From Siderastrea siderea (Eukaryota > Cnidaria > Anthozoa > Scleractinia > Rhizangiidae): a stretch of 64,000 nt of DNA. Position 1 is the first letter of the stretch, and every line of letters begins with the position of its first letter. The notes below the pieces were generated by a model. It had not been told where the DNA came from. It did not search any database and saw only the letters and a list, made by a program, of their open reading frames with translations. The stretch covers positions 43,733,569-43,797,568 of the forward strand of contig OZ034975.1 in NCBI GenBank assembly GCA_964030785.1, given 5' to 3'. The position numbers and the translations under genes were made by a program. Below are positions 47,755 through 57,346 of this stretch, piece after piece.

Positions 47755-49071
47755 GGAGTGGGGAAGTGAAAGAGTGATACCAGCTACCACCTTATGATTT
47801 TACGTATTTGGCCCTTGGATCTTTTTTAAGGGGGTTACAGCTGTAGCTAACAATTAGGCTGTTAGTATTTTCTTAAGCATAAGTTTTGACTCTATTTTCA
47901 ACTCCCGATCACTTTGAACCCTTTGCTCCTAAGGAGGGGGTTAAGCTGGCCTGGTCGTTGGTGTTAACAAAATATTATTTTACTTTCATATTTACTACAT
48001 GTTAGGAATCAAAACATAAGATCAGGTAAGTTGACCCGTGTAAATAAGGAAGCCTCGAGTTAAATTGTTATAGAGGTCCGAAATTTGGCAGTAATAGATT
48101 CGTATCCTTAACTACAGGAGGCCAACCACAACCAGATTGAAAATCAGCTAGTTGCTAACGTAAAGCTAAATCGCGACGAAGTATATACAGTCTCGTTACG
48201 TGAAAGATAATGAAAGGTAACGAGCAATGTAGTTTATGTGGGATAGCTGTTAGTTTTACACGCCCAGTTGTAATGTTTTCACGTATAAATTAGTAATTCT
48301 ATAGCCTTACCTTGTCTCCGCCAATGATCAATTATCGTCCTTTATAAGTTAACTTTAATTATCTAGCCATGTGGCTTATAACCCAAGTTGGGTGTGATAA
48401 GAAATTTAGTATCGGATACGCTGGGACAAGGAACAACCTTTCCTTACGAAACAAAGATAGAAAAGACAGGATCTACCTCTGGAGACTAAAGTAAGTCGCT
48501 TCGATTTCATTTTCTTAAGGTAAATATTATGCTATTCGCTCTTTTCTTTGGGGTTAGTTTATGGACTTGCCTTTACTTGATCGCGTGATAGAAATGTAAG
48601 AGTAGTGTTAGAGTTTTAAGATAGTTTCTGTTCATTTTATGTTCTAGTTCGAACCGCATCTAACTGCATCTTACTGCGTTTCACCGAACCTAACTACACA
48701 CAAAGAATTTCAACGCATTTGATGAACCTGAACTTGAACATTAGAGCAAGTTTTAAGAATAAACTGTATCAAGCTTGCAATTGCGTGTTCGAATTACTCT
48801 CCACGCTGAATTGTTTAACTTCATCATGTGTGTTGGTTAGTTTGGATTAGCATTACGCTACCTGCCACCTACAATAGCCACTCAACTCATACCACAGAAT
48901 GAAACCATTCGTGAACTGAAAGCAGTGACAGCAGTGAAAGTGGAAGTTTCCATTACTTATTTATATCTCGTGTTTGTAAAGGAACTTACCAAGGAAGGTT
49001 GTTATTATCCACGCTAAAGCCAACATTTTGGCGATCGAAAACGATCCTGTTTGTATTTGCAATGACCCCAT
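33295..49071 (-). CDS. Gene B: single-Ig membrane receptor with ITIM-like tail (four exons)
   Basis: Joining 48990-49071, 46649-47017, 46190-46261 and 33295-33587 gives exactly 816 bases (271 aa). Every junction is GT-AG and phase 1. Residues 1-27 form a signal peptide (or 16-27 if the inner Met in AKMLALAW is used). Residues 29-150 are an Ig-like domain: Cys45 (RISCPL), Trp62 in GWFKCT, extra Cys65 and Cys69, WNWVAGM at 76-82 and Cys124 (LFRCDV). Sequons are at Asn113 and Asn132. Residues 151-175 are a cysteine mini-module (TCPEHINST, NTCP). The membrane span is about 184-206, followed by a 65-residue acidic tail with LDYGFL at 250-255 (ITIM consensus) and TSEL at the end. It is probably a type I plasma-membrane receptor. 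Ligand and role are unknown; an immune or self-recognition function is inferred. Further exons in the 12.6-kb last intron cannot be excluded. Confidence 0.75.
34514..35313. mobile_element. 800-bp MITE with TGCATCAGTCAATTCCAGCG termini
   Basis: Exact inverted termini (TGCATCAGTCAATTCCAGCG and its complement) with TTA duplicated at 34511-34513 and 35314-35316. GGGCATTTG(C/A) phrases lie near both ends. The right arm of the 10-kb element has the empty site near 43490, so this insertion is younger than the arms. A lone relative of one end occurs at 33665-33720. Confidence 0.9.
36102..36551 (+). CDS. Unrecognised open exon-like frame inside the 3-kb element
   Basis: 150 codons stay open from 36102 to the stop at 36549-36551. 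The codons before the stop contain a good donor (GCCAC/GTGAGT at about 36547). The translation has hydrophobic and aromatic stretches (VSFTYTVDFSFFIG, NYFLFCPSYVTTV) and ends SLNGEKLRGDFYN. No domain was recognised. It could be the first exon of an element gene or a chance frame. Confidence 0.3.
   Translation: MLVQHYFCYSKFKHSREGFDRFFLPLSLSDLVALSAFPGTDFTSFEAFSDTFHSGQIRSPLSLRIVARDFVLVSFTYTVDFSFFIGTTQEESTINCVGFVDPNYFLFCPSYVTTVQSTRDIFMYSSLESLNGEKLRGDFYNTLLFDFAT
36552..38454. other. Interior of the 3-kb element, no supported gene
   Basis: Short ORFs only and AT-rich. No repeats were recognised apart from A-runs. Confidence 0.4.
38455..38790 (-). pseudogene. Unrecognised exon-like frame, probably frameshifted, inside the 3-kb element
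   Basis: One minus frame reads CLFAVSIFGDSTAFGHHISL and continues NSGSVYSPAVYYVKNMSV to a stop at 38528. Another frame then looks more protein-like (PLDLGNGFKVAAFDLPFRS, SETIKIDGMKDQLYF) up to a possible donor TTTAG/GTTAGT. The switch suggests a broken coding exon starting with a hydrophobic leader. Function unknown. Confidence 0.3.
38997..41120. other. Interior of the 10-kb element, no supported gene
   Basis: Contains a C-run at about 40086-40100 and a short hairpin around 40612-40646 (CCGGCGATCGCC..GGCGACGGCCGG). A minus-strand frame over 40831-41100 (TANLEKVQQNQVGANFQKQD) is open but merges into the adjacent repeat and is not recognised. Confidence 0.4.
41121..41709. mobile_element. Foldback element with AAGGGCATGTACTTAAACCC ends
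   Basis: The first and last roughly 170 bases are inverted copies, sharing GGGCATGTACTTAAACCC, CGATTTAATATAC, AAGATCGCTGAAA and GGTTAAGCCACG. The left arm adds a short CCGGAA(T/C) tandem expansion. A short plus-strand phrase ATGGAGGACTCTCCAGC/AAG followed by GTAAGC at 41452-41477 resembles a tiny first exon and is not supported further. Confidence 0.75.
41710..42877. other. Interior of the 10-kb element, no supported gene
   Basis: Short ORFs, a G-run at 42016-42030 and AT-rich sequence leading into the right arm. Confidence 0.4.
44386..44766. mobile_element. TA-flanked MITE with AGTGAAACCTG-type ends
   Basis: TAGTGAAACCTGTGTTAAGG at the left is similar to the complement of the right end (CTTAAATGTTTCACTG), with TA on both sides. 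The copy A intron reads straight through the matching site near 21857 (ATTATATGTACTTG), so the insertion followed the A/B duplication. Confidence 0.8.
44817..45785. mobile_element. Foldback element flanked by GCAGACTTG minisatellite, insertion in gene B intron
   Basis: The left end is a GCAGACTTGCAGACT array (44822-44943), the right end its inverse (45717-45778). Inside these lie inverted blocks sharing GACTCAACATAC, GACCT and TTCATTTTT. The copy A intron lacks the whole segment at the corresponding point (about 22315). A G-run of about 18 bases is at 45511-45527. Confidence 0.75.
46190..46261 (-). CDS. Gene B exon 3, cysteine mini-exon
   Basis: 72 bases between CCTTCAG and GTAAAG, phase 1-1, encoding QIEEKITCPEHINST then QTVTNTCP. 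It has two cysteines and a sequon just outside the membrane. A faint likeness to the C-x(n)-T-x(n)-CPxG half of hormone-receptor-type modules is noted but not asserted. Confidence 0.7.
46649..47017 (-). CDS. Gene B exon 2, Ig-like domain
   Basis: 369 bases, acceptor CCCATTAG, donor AAAG/GTGAAA, phase 1 at both ends. It encodes the whole four-cysteine Ig domain. Donor choice follows from phase and from the equivalent exon end in gene C. The next candidate donor in copy A is phase 0 and is mutated here to GC. Confidence 0.75.
47018..48989 (-). other. Intron 1 of gene B
   Basis: Aligns in parts with 23512-23900 of copy A (for example TTAAATTGTTATAGAG). It contains (TTTG)n at 47634-47658 and (ATT)n at 47699-47753. 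No other exon was recognised. Confidence 0.6.
47699..47753. repeat. (ATT)n microsatellite
   Basis: About 18 tandem ATT units within intron 1 of gene B. Confidence 0.95.
48990..49071 (-). CDS. Gene B exon 1, signal peptide
   Basis: ATG at 49069-49071 reads MGSLQIQTGSFSIAK then MLALAWIITTFL, ending in a strong donor CTTG/GTAAGTT. Basic and polar residues precede a hydrophobic core. The inner ATG (second Met) is the one shared with copy A, so it may be the true start. Confidence 0.7.
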
Positions 49072-49170
49072 GATGAGACAGTGTTGGGCTTACTCTGTGT
49101 AAATGGGTATTACTTTGAAATTGTCAATATATGAAAGTCATATATATGAAAGTCATATAGTGACGAAAAA
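49072..49170 (-). promoter_or_regulatory. Possible TATA-containing 5' flank of gene B
   Basis: On the minus strand, TATATATGA lies about 75 bases upstream of the first ATG, in an AT-rich run with a direct repeat of ATATATGAAAGTCATATA type. Suggestive only. Confidence 0.25.
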
Positions 49171-49344
49171 ATATTCCCTTTAATAAGAGAGTCCCCCCCC
49201 CCCGGGAGATAATTAAGAGTTTTACCTGTTTGTTTGCAATTCATTGAGTAACTTGAGCGATTGAATGAAGTCAATCAGCGTATTCTAAACTTGCTTCATA
49301 AAAAGGCTTCCTTGCTCAACAGCGCACGGAACGAGTCATGGGGT

Positions 49345-49490
49345 TCAACAGTGAAGTAAGTAAGTAGCTTTATTTAAGTGTCAATCGCTCTAGCGTTGAA
49401 CACGCTAATTGGTGACAATGAACAGAATAAAATTAACAAATAGAATGAAAAAAAGTTTAAAAATTTAGCCCTAAAAATGTATACATCATG
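49345..49490 (-). mobile_element. Possible LINE 3' end
   Basis: The minus strand reads AATAAAGCTACTTACTTACT at its end, preceded by a stretch without ORFs. A polyadenylation signal followed by a short tandem repeat is typical of truncated non-LTR elements. No coding part is left, so the call is weak. Confidence 0.3.
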
Positions 49491-49606
49491 TTGAAACTGA
49501 CAAAATTGAAGCTTATGCTCCTCAAAAGCCTAGTTCAATAACATCCTTTCACCTGAGTAATCATTATTCAGATTATTCCGGAATCATTAGTTAGGGCAAA
49601 GATAGC

Positions 49607-49770
49607 TTGCGAGCAGGCTGGCAGGCTCACTTGGTGTGTTATTCGCGCGAGTATCTTGGCGGCGGAAGTTGGCGAGCGAAGCGAACCTCTCGCCGGCTCG
49701 CTTCGCTCGCCGACTTCCGCCGCCAAGATACTCGCGCGAATATCACACTAAGTGAGCCTGTTCGCAGGCT
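49607..49770. mobile_element. 164-bp hairpin element with 14-bp direct-repeat flanks
   Basis: The arms are nearly perfect complements (AGGCTCACTTGGTGTG, ATTCGCGCGAGTATCTTGGC, GGCGAGCGAAGCGA). AGGGCAAAGATAGC is repeated exactly outside each end (49593-49606 and 49771-49784). Such a long duplication is unusual for a cut-and-paste MITE. Confidence 0.9.
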
Positions 49771-49987
49771 AGGGCAAAGATAGCAGCTGCAATAGTCTCC
49801 TTCAATTAATTCTGTCATCTCTCTTTTCCTAATTCTAGGTTGAAAAGTGTCAAGACTCTCGGTGGTACTTAATTTCTTCCTCTGATATTCCCTCTGATAA
49901 CCTTTCAAGACTGTAAGCGTGACATGAGTCTCCGTAGTGGGATATTGAGAGGTGGCCAGCGGTCAACCCGGAGGCGGGAACTGACCC

Positions 49988-50229
49988 GGGGCCCGTTTCT
50001 CGAACGTTCCGGTAACTTTTCGGGCCCGAAGCTATATTTTAAAATCAAAATCTATAGAACGTTGGCGTAGTGTTTAGCCCGCATATCAGCCCGACTTGTT
50101 TTATCAACTTAGAATTTTATTGCTCAGCTTTCAAAACCAACAAAATTTGAGTCTTAAATGGAAACATCGCGCACATAAAATGGTTTTCCGGGCCCGAAAA
50201 GTTATCGGGACTTTCGAGAAACAGGCCCC
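49988..50229. mobile_element. 242-bp MITE with GGGGCCCGTTTCTCGAACG ends
   Basis: GGGGCCCGTTTCTCGAACGT at the left is matched by CTTTCGAGAAACAGGCCCC at the right. A second inverted pair is CTTTTCGGGCCCGAAG and CGGGCCCGAAAAG. It abuts the LINE fragment that follows. Confidence 0.85.
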
Positions 50230-50415
50230 TGGGGTCTTCGAGGAGGGAAGACTGCAAGTTGAGGCAAGCTGCCGAAGAAAAACTCACTTGGCTGAAGAAC
50301 AGTCAGAGAACAACACCGGGAGACACTATCTACAAGTACAGCCACTGTGACAAAGACTTTCGCTCCCGTGTTTCAACAGTCACAGCAGACACTGTTCGAC
50401 CACTATCGGTATCAA
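50230..50415 (+). mobile_element. LINE ORF2 C-terminal fragment, frameshifted
   Basis: The plus strand reads AEEKLTWLKNSQRTTPGDTI then YKYSHCDKDFRSR. After a frameshift it continues NSHSRHCSTTIGIN and stop at about 50415. The Cys-x2-Cys...His-x3-His pattern followed by a short tail is the usual C-terminal zinc-binding end of endonuclease/reverse-transcriptase LINE proteins. Everything upstream is missing, replaced by the adjacent MITE. Confidence 0.6.
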
Positions 50416-50873
50416 CTAATACCAAACACACTTTTCCAGAGGCGCTTATCCCGAGACCGACAGATGCCCATGATGATGTAGCTCCGAGTTCAAAACATTT
50501 ATTTCTTCTTTGACCGGCTAGGCTCCATAACTAAAAAACGAAAAAAAAAAATACTGCAAGAAGAATGATGTTGGACAATTTACATGCTGCTTCCCTATCT
50601 GGTCGGTGAGCCCGTGGAGAGGGGTAGGCTCCCAGACATCTATAATCTTGACGCAGTGTCAGATCATTCGGAAACTTGAAAGGAACCCCTAAAGCCTGGC
50701 TCCCCCTTGCCCTCAAAAAAGACCCCACAGTGCGATAAGTAGAAACTTATTTTCGACAGCAGAGCCTTCGGGCTTAACTGTGAATGGTTGTCAGGTCGAG
50801 AATGGTCGACTGAATGGTATAAACGCCAAGCGACATACACACGGATGCTGACCAGTAAAAGCGGTCATAATTA

Positions 50874-51024
50874 GACTGCGAGTAGTCTCTAATTTTGGCG
50901 ATGGCGATTGTGGGGCGGGCGAAATACACACGCGCGCGCGAAATTTGCGTCTCCTCGAAATGGCGCGCGCGCGTGTATTTCGCCCGCCACACAGTCGCCA
51001 TCGCCAAAATTAGAGACTAGTCGC
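50874..51024. mobile_element. Hairpin element with AGACTGCGAGTAGTCTC ends
   Basis: Inverted arms share GTCTCTAATTTTGGCGATGG and GGGCGAAATACACACGCGCG. The flanks GTCATAAT and GTCATCAT look like a decayed target duplication. Same family as 53004-53155. Confidence 0.75.
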
Positions 51025-53003
51025 AGACTAGTCATCATCCTCTTGTTCACCATCAAAACTCGGTCCTCTTTTCTGGTGACGAGAACCATGAGAAGGCGAC
51101 AAAGGCAGAGTTTGAGCCGACTCGCAAATCGCCGATCCGCTGCCACGTCGCTCGCGCGAGTAACTGACGAGGTGAGCCTGCGCGCGGGCTAAGGCTTTGC
51201 GTCAGGACGTGAGCTCTTGTTGCGTTCATTGAAAACTTTAAATCTGTTGTCAATTGCGATGGGTAAAATGACGCAAAGTTCTTCCAAGATCTATGCCTTG
51301 CATACGCCACGGTGACAACTGAAATCTTGAGCTTGTCATTCTCTGACCTGATATATAGTGTCTGGTAATAAAGTTGCAGTGGGATGGGTGAGTACTGCCA
51401 CGTAGGCTGTACTGCAGGACCCTGTCGTTATGCTTCATACCCGATCCTAAGTTCTGAGAGTACCACATATAAATGGTATTTTTTTAGATAAGTCTGGGTA
51501 ACTGAAATTGAGTAATGACTTTATAACCTTGAGCGTTGACAGAAGTAAACGGGAAAAAACCGAAATGGTCGAACGGGACGACAAATTTTAATCCAAAGTG
51601 GTTACTCTAGGAGGTGGACCGTTTGTTCCGGAAGACGTTCGGTCAGACCAAACTCATCCGTTCAATTTTGGACCAGGAATTCTTGTCTGAAGGAAACCAA
51701 CGCCGAAAATATGCAGTAAGCATTGTTAGCCATTTGCCCAAGTCGTTTTAGGAGTCTTTTATTATGGTTTGTGGTCGTAAAGCTTCAACGTGTCCCTCGT
51801 TTATGGATTGGAACAGGAGAAAACGAGTCGAAATGGCACGTCTCGGTTTTACTTTTTTAATTTATTATTTTTTTGTGTGCAGATTGCAGGAGGAATGAAA
51901 AAAGGAGGAATGTGCCAAGCTTTGACCATTACATTTATAACAAATGATGAAACAATCCTAAAACAACTATAGTGCAAAAAATGTTTATCATGACTCTGCC
52001 TCGCGAATGTAGGAGGTGCATGGTTTATTTTGACTTCTCAGTGCCTCTCATACTTCAGTCAAGCAGTCTGTTTTTTCCTAAGCACAGTCGAGTCATCAGG
52101 AAAACACGTCAGTGCTGAGGATAAAAAATCTCCCGTTCACTTTTGCCTTATAGTTGGTTTTCGGGTGATTATGCTCAAAATTTTGATTAGGTAGTAGATC
52201 GCACGAAAGAGAAAGTGTGCGAACTGCTTACATGTAAAACGTCAGGTATTCTATTAAACAAAATAATGGATAGCAGTTTAATGGTTATTTAACGTGATAT
52301 ATTTTGCAGGGTTCCTATCTAGAGTATTTGAGGGGTAGAAGCTTCCCCCCCCCAAAATGCCCAGCTTTCCCGCCCAAAAAAAATATTGTTATCATTACAC
52401 TGTCAGTATATACGTAATTGTGTCTCAAAATGTACCAGATTGCATCTCAGCGCATGAAAGAGCTCGAAGAAAGAAAGCTTGTGGCCTTCGGCCACTCGGG
52501 ACTTCTCCCCCAAACAATAAATCCTAGATAAAACCCTGTTTTATACAACTGATCACATGGTACAGAAATTGGGCAATCTTTAGTTTGCCTCGATCCCTCT
52601 GAGCTCCTCCGTTTAATAATAACTGACGCCGATATGTTGACGACGGCGGATTTGTCAATTTCGATGAACACATGACTAAGCTAATCTGCTGATCAATTAA
52701 GCTGCGAAATACTTCCCGATTCACTTTAAAAAGTTGTTTTAAATTAAAACCACTTACACATTCATAAAGCTACATCAAACAATCATCTAGACAAAAATTA
52801 ATACCTGTCTCCGATTGGGGTAGGCCGCTACAGGTAGCCAGCTAGAAGATGTGACACGTTTACTTAATAAAGTTGTTCAGTTTAGTTTAGTCATTTCATG
52901 CGTACTTGTTAACTCCTCTCCCTAGTACTCTCTCCTTTTATCTCTCATTTGCAATGTTGATTCTCGCAGTTACGAATATGATTCCAAATGCAGCCAACAT
53001 TTT
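51025..53003. other. Spacer without supported genes
   Basis: Contains part of a GAGCCTGCGCGCGGGCT-type hairpin relative near 51171-51190 and a C-run near 52343. The minus frame at 52447-52724 is open for about 70 codons but has no recognisable domain. Confidence 0.4.
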
Positions 53004-53155
53004 AGACTGCGAGCAGTCTCTCTTTTGCTCAAAAATCCGTGCTGGACGAACGGCAAAGCCCGAGCGCGATATTCGAGCGGCGAGCGGCGAATCCGCGAGC
53101 CGCGAGTAGCGTGGGCGGGAGAGTGAGCGAGCAAAAGAGAGACTGCTCGCAGTCT
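53004..53155. mobile_element. Hairpin element with AGACTGCGAGCAGTCTC ends and about 9-bp target duplication
   Basis: AGACTGCGAGCAGTCTCTCT opens and its complement closes; GCTC follows TTTTGC on the left and GCGAGCAAAAG is on the right. CCAACATTT is repeated outside both ends (52994-53002 and 53157-53165). Confidence 0.85.
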
Positions 53156-53247
53156 ACCAACATTTATAAAAACAGAGGGGGTGGGAGCAACAGATTTAGT
53201 CATAATACTTGAAAACTGCTTGAGAGGAATAAGAAGTCTTCTGTTCC

Positions 53248-54765
53248 TAATTTATTGACAAAGTTATTTGTTATATACACTCCCTTACTAAGGGAGTGAC
53301 TTTTATTACAAATAAATCTTTCGTTTACAAAAATAAGCAAAGGCAAGCTTGTAAAATGAAAGCTCCTGTCTCAAATGAAAAACGGAAAATGTACAGAGAA
53401 GAATAAATATAACTGATATACGTTATCAGCATGCAGGACAAAATATAATTTAATTGTATAATATCATTCTAATTTATTGACAAAGTTATTTGTTATATAC
53501 ACTCCCTTACTAAGGGAGTGACTTTTATTACAAATAAATCTTTCGTTTACAAAAATAAGCAAAGGCAAGCTTGTAAAATGAAAGCTCCTGTCTCAAATGA
53601 AAAACGGAAAATGTACAGAGAAGAATAAATATAACTGATATACGTTATCAGCATGCAGGACAAAATATAATTTAATTGTATAATATCATTCTAATTTATT
53701 GACAAAGTTATTTGTTATATACACTCCCTTACTAAGGGAGTGACTTTTATTACAAATAAGTCTTTCGTTTACAAAAATAAGCAAAGGCAAGCTTGTAAAA
53801 TGAAAGCTCCTGTCTCAAATGAAAAACGGAAAATGTACAGAGAAGAATAAATATAACTGATATACGTTATCAGCATGCAGGACAAAATATAATTTAATTG
53901 TATAATATCATTCTAATTTATTGACAAAGTTATTTGTTATATACACTCCCTTACTAAGGGAGTGACTTTTATTACAAATAAGTCTTTCGTTTACAAAAAT
54001 AAGCAAAGGCAAGCTTGTAAAATGAAAGCTCCTGTCTCAAATGAAAAACGGAAAATGTACAGAGAAGAATAAATATAACTGATATACGTTATCAGCATGC
54101 AGGACAAAATATAATTTAATTGTATAATATCATTCTAATTTATTGACAAAGTTATTTGTTATATACACTCCCTTACTAAGGGAGTGACTTTTATTACAAA
54201 TAAGTCTTTCGTTTACAAAAATAAGCAAAGGCAAGCTTGTAAAATGAAAGCTCCTGTCTCAAATGAAAAACGGAAAATGTACAGAGAAGAATAAATATAA
54301 CTGATATACGTTATCAGCAGGACAAAATATAATTTAATTGTATAATATCATTCTAATTTATTGACAAAAGTTATTTGTTATATACACTCGCTTACTAAGG
54401 GAGTGACTTTTATTACAAATAAGTCTTTCGTTTACAAAAATAAGCAAAGGCAAGCTTGTAAAATGAAAACTCCTGTCTCAAATGAAAAACGGAAAATGTA
54501 CAGAGAAGAATAAATATAACTGATATACGTTATCAGCAGGACAAAATATAATTTAATTGTATAATATAATTCTAATTTATTGACAAAGTTATTTGTTATA
54601 TACACTCGCTTACTAAGGGAGTGACTTTTATTACAAATAAATATTTCGTTTACAAAAATAAGCAAAGGCAAGCTTGTAAAATGAAAACTCCTGTCTCAAA
54701 TGAAAAACGGAAAATGTACAGAGAAGAATAAATATAACTGATATACGTTATCAGCAGGACAAAAC
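53248..54765. repeat. 222-bp satellite, about seven copies, behind gene C
   Basis: Starts of TAATTTATTGACAAAG recur at 53248, 53470, 53692, 53914, 54136, 54354 and 54573, so the period is 222 with two later units of 218-219 after loss of a few bases. Copies are almost identical. Each has a CACTCCCTTACTAAGGGAGT hairpin and, on the minus strand, AATAAA words. The part TTTACAAAAATAAGC...AAGCTCCTGTC resembles single-copy sequence behind gene D (62450-62550). Confidence 0.95.
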
Positions 54766-55242
54766 ATATCTGGACAAACGTAAATAAATTCATGAAACTC
54801 TTAAATAGCTCTAAATAACCTCTCGTTATCGAGGTCAAGCACAAGACTTTACCTACAATATAAACATCTTTTCTTGCAAACTCTTGTGAATCGTTTGTCC
54901 ATTTTCTTTGTTTTGCTTATAATTAATGTGAAGTTAAAGAACAAAACCAAAAGTGAAACATTTTTTCACTAAGATAATGACTGAAAATAGTGTCTTATTT
55001 AGATTGTTTACAAACGTTTTTTACTAATCGTTTAATTTGCCGATCTTCTTCGTGTTTTGCTAATTCTGAATATTTAGACATACATTGCATATGTTTTATC
55101 ATCTTTTTCATGTTAAGATTATACAGGTGTAAAAAAAAAAAAAGACAAAAATCTCCATCACGGTTTTTGTGTTTCTGCTAAAATTCGAGTTAGAGAATTT
55201 ATCATTAGAGGTCTTAATAGAGGCTTGATGTTATAGTAAACT
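54766..55242 (-). other. Displaced 3' flank of gene C
   Basis: GTCCATTTTCTTTGTTTTGC near 54897 is shared with the segment just downstream of gene D's stop codon (TTCATTTTCTTTGTTTTGCT near 63536). So this was probably adjacent to the gene C stop before the 1.9-kb foldback element landed. Confidence 0.55.
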
Positions 55243-55246
55243 TTAA

Positions 55247-57173
55247 GGTGGCTCGATTGGGTTTTTGAGTGACGATACCTCTTAACTTTGAGGAACTAGC
55301 GTACCACAGTGAACAACCCAATAGAAAATCGATCGTTACTGGTGACCTAGAGAAAGATGAAAGTTTTAAATGAGGTAAGTTTGATCGAAATCGGAGTTAC
55401 CATAGCAACGTAATGACGTCATCCCCCATTTTACATGAGAGCCAATTACTTGTCACCAAGAGATAATTCTGGAAAGCGCTCGACTGGATCTTCGACCTGA
55501 TATATTTGTATTCACGTCTGCAAAATTTGAAGAATTTCTATGAGAGCGTTTTCGAGAAATTTTCGGGTGAAGTTTTAGGGTGTTAAAAAACAACAAAAAC
55601 GAAACAATTTTGATCTGTTATTGAAAAGTATGCCCACAAAGGTTTGATGAAATAACATTTTGGTTTTAAATGAATGTTATATCATCTAATTGCTTTGTGT
55701 GAAAATTTCAGGGAAATCGTTCCATTTGATTTTTAGAAACGTTGGCTTGAATATGAACTTGTTTAGTGTGTTACGCGGCTTTTTTATCAAAAATTGACAT
55801 TACACTTATTAAAATGATTATGAATTAAAAAGCGTTAGATGAATTTTTTTATATCTTTGTCCTCAAGGAGAATAATCAATATTCAATACAATCCCAGCGT
55901 TTCAAATTCATTGAAACGTTATAAAGCTGTCAATTTTGAGCCAAAACTCAGGAAAATATTGGACTGATTTTCACGCCAGTAGCTTGTTGCTCTCATTATG
56001 CATCTCCATTGTTTTGAATCGGCGTGCAATTGTAAATTTCACTACACCATGAATTCATATAACGCTTGGTTGCTTTCCGAAGATGTTCCGAAAACGTGCT
56101 GAGACTGGGATAAGACTGGGGGAGACCCACGTCTACTGACCTGTTTAAATTTTTCGTTGACTCCTTGCCATAAAAATTTATCTGGAACACTGACTGAGCA
56201 CAGCAGCTTTCCGTTTGCACTCACTGCTAACCGAAGTTTGCGCTTACTGCTAACCTTGAGGTCTGCACTCACTGCTGTCAGCCTGTCCATTGTTATTGTA
56301 ATGCTGACCTGATACATTAGCACGTTTTTCGGAACATATTCGGAAAGCAATCAAGCGTTATATGAATTCATGATGTACTGAAATTTACAATTGCATGCCT
56401 ATTCGAAACAATGGAGATGCATAATAAGAGCAACAAGCCACTGGCGTAAAATTCAGTCCAATAATTTCCTGAGTTTAGGCTTTAAATTGATAGCCTTACA
56501 ACGTTTCAATGAGTTTGAGACTCGGGGATTGTATTGAATATTGATTATTCTCCTTGAAAGCAAAGTTTTAAAAAAATTCATCTACCGCTTTTTAATTCAT
56601 AATCATTTTAATAAGTGTAGGGTCGATTTTTGATAAAAAAGCCGCGTAACACACTAAACCAGTTCATATTCAAGCCAACGTTTCTAAAAATCAAATGGAA
56701 CGATTTCCCCGAAATTTTCACATAAAGCAATTAGATGACATAACATTCATTTAAAACCAAAATGTTGTTTCATCAAGTCGCTGTGGACATACTTTTCAAT
56801 AACAGTTCAAAATTATTTTGTTTTTGTTGTTTTTTAACACCTTAAAACTTCACCCGAAAATTTCTCGAAAACTCTCTCATAGAAATTCTTCAAATTTTGT
56901 AGACGTGAAGACAAATATGTCAGGTCGAAGATCCAGTCGAGCGCTTCCCAGAATTGTCTCTTGGTGACAAGTAATTAGCTCTCATGTAAAACGGGGGATG
57001 ACGTCATTACGTTGCTATGGTAACTCCGATTTCGATGAAACGTACCTTATGTAAAACTTTCATCTTTTTCTAGGACAGCAGTAACGATCGATTTCCTATT
57101 GGGTTGTTCACTGTGGTACACTAGTTGCTTAAAGTTGAGAGGTATCGTCACTCAAAAACTCGATCGAGCCACC
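55247..57173. mobile_element. 1.93-kb foldback element inserted in the TTAA of gene C's stop codon
   Basis: TTAA at 55243-55246 and 57174-57177 bounds GGTGGCTCGATTGGG and its near complement (CTCGATCGAGCCACC). The arms, each about 930 bases, remain complementary to the centre near 56210 (for example AACGTAATGACGTCATC and its inverse). A short CACTCACTGCT tandem repeat sits at the centre. No transposase is encoded. Confidence 0.92.
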
Positions 57174-57346
57174 TTAAGCTCGTGAGTCTGAGGCTCCCTC
57201 GCGATTACAGCAACAACAGTTACCCCACCGAATAATTCGCTTTAGGTACAATATGTATCCAGCTGCGGCAGCTAGAAGGATTGATAGCACGGCTATAACC
57301 ACAACATATTTCGCTGTTGTGCTGGAATTGGCACTCTGATCAGAAC
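57174..57346 (-). CDS. Gene C exon 4, membrane span and short tail
   Basis: The TTTTTGCAG acceptor is followed in phase 1 by SDQSANSSTTAK, a hydrophobic stretch (YVVVIAVLSILLAAAAGYIL), KRIIRW, CCCC and a stop TAA at 57174-57176. The stop lies within the TTAA target site of the adjacent foldback element. Confidence 0.88.

Noticed and set aside
53248..54765. Tandem repeat as CRISPR array or hammerhead-ribozyme satellite
   Set aside because: Units are 222 bp and contiguous with no unique spacers, and neither strand shows the CTGATGA / GAAA hammerhead core.
56042..56350. 102-codon ORF at the centre of the 1.9-kb foldback element
   Set aside because: It spans the hairpin centre and the CACTCACTGCT tandem repeat, and has no domain or conservation argument.
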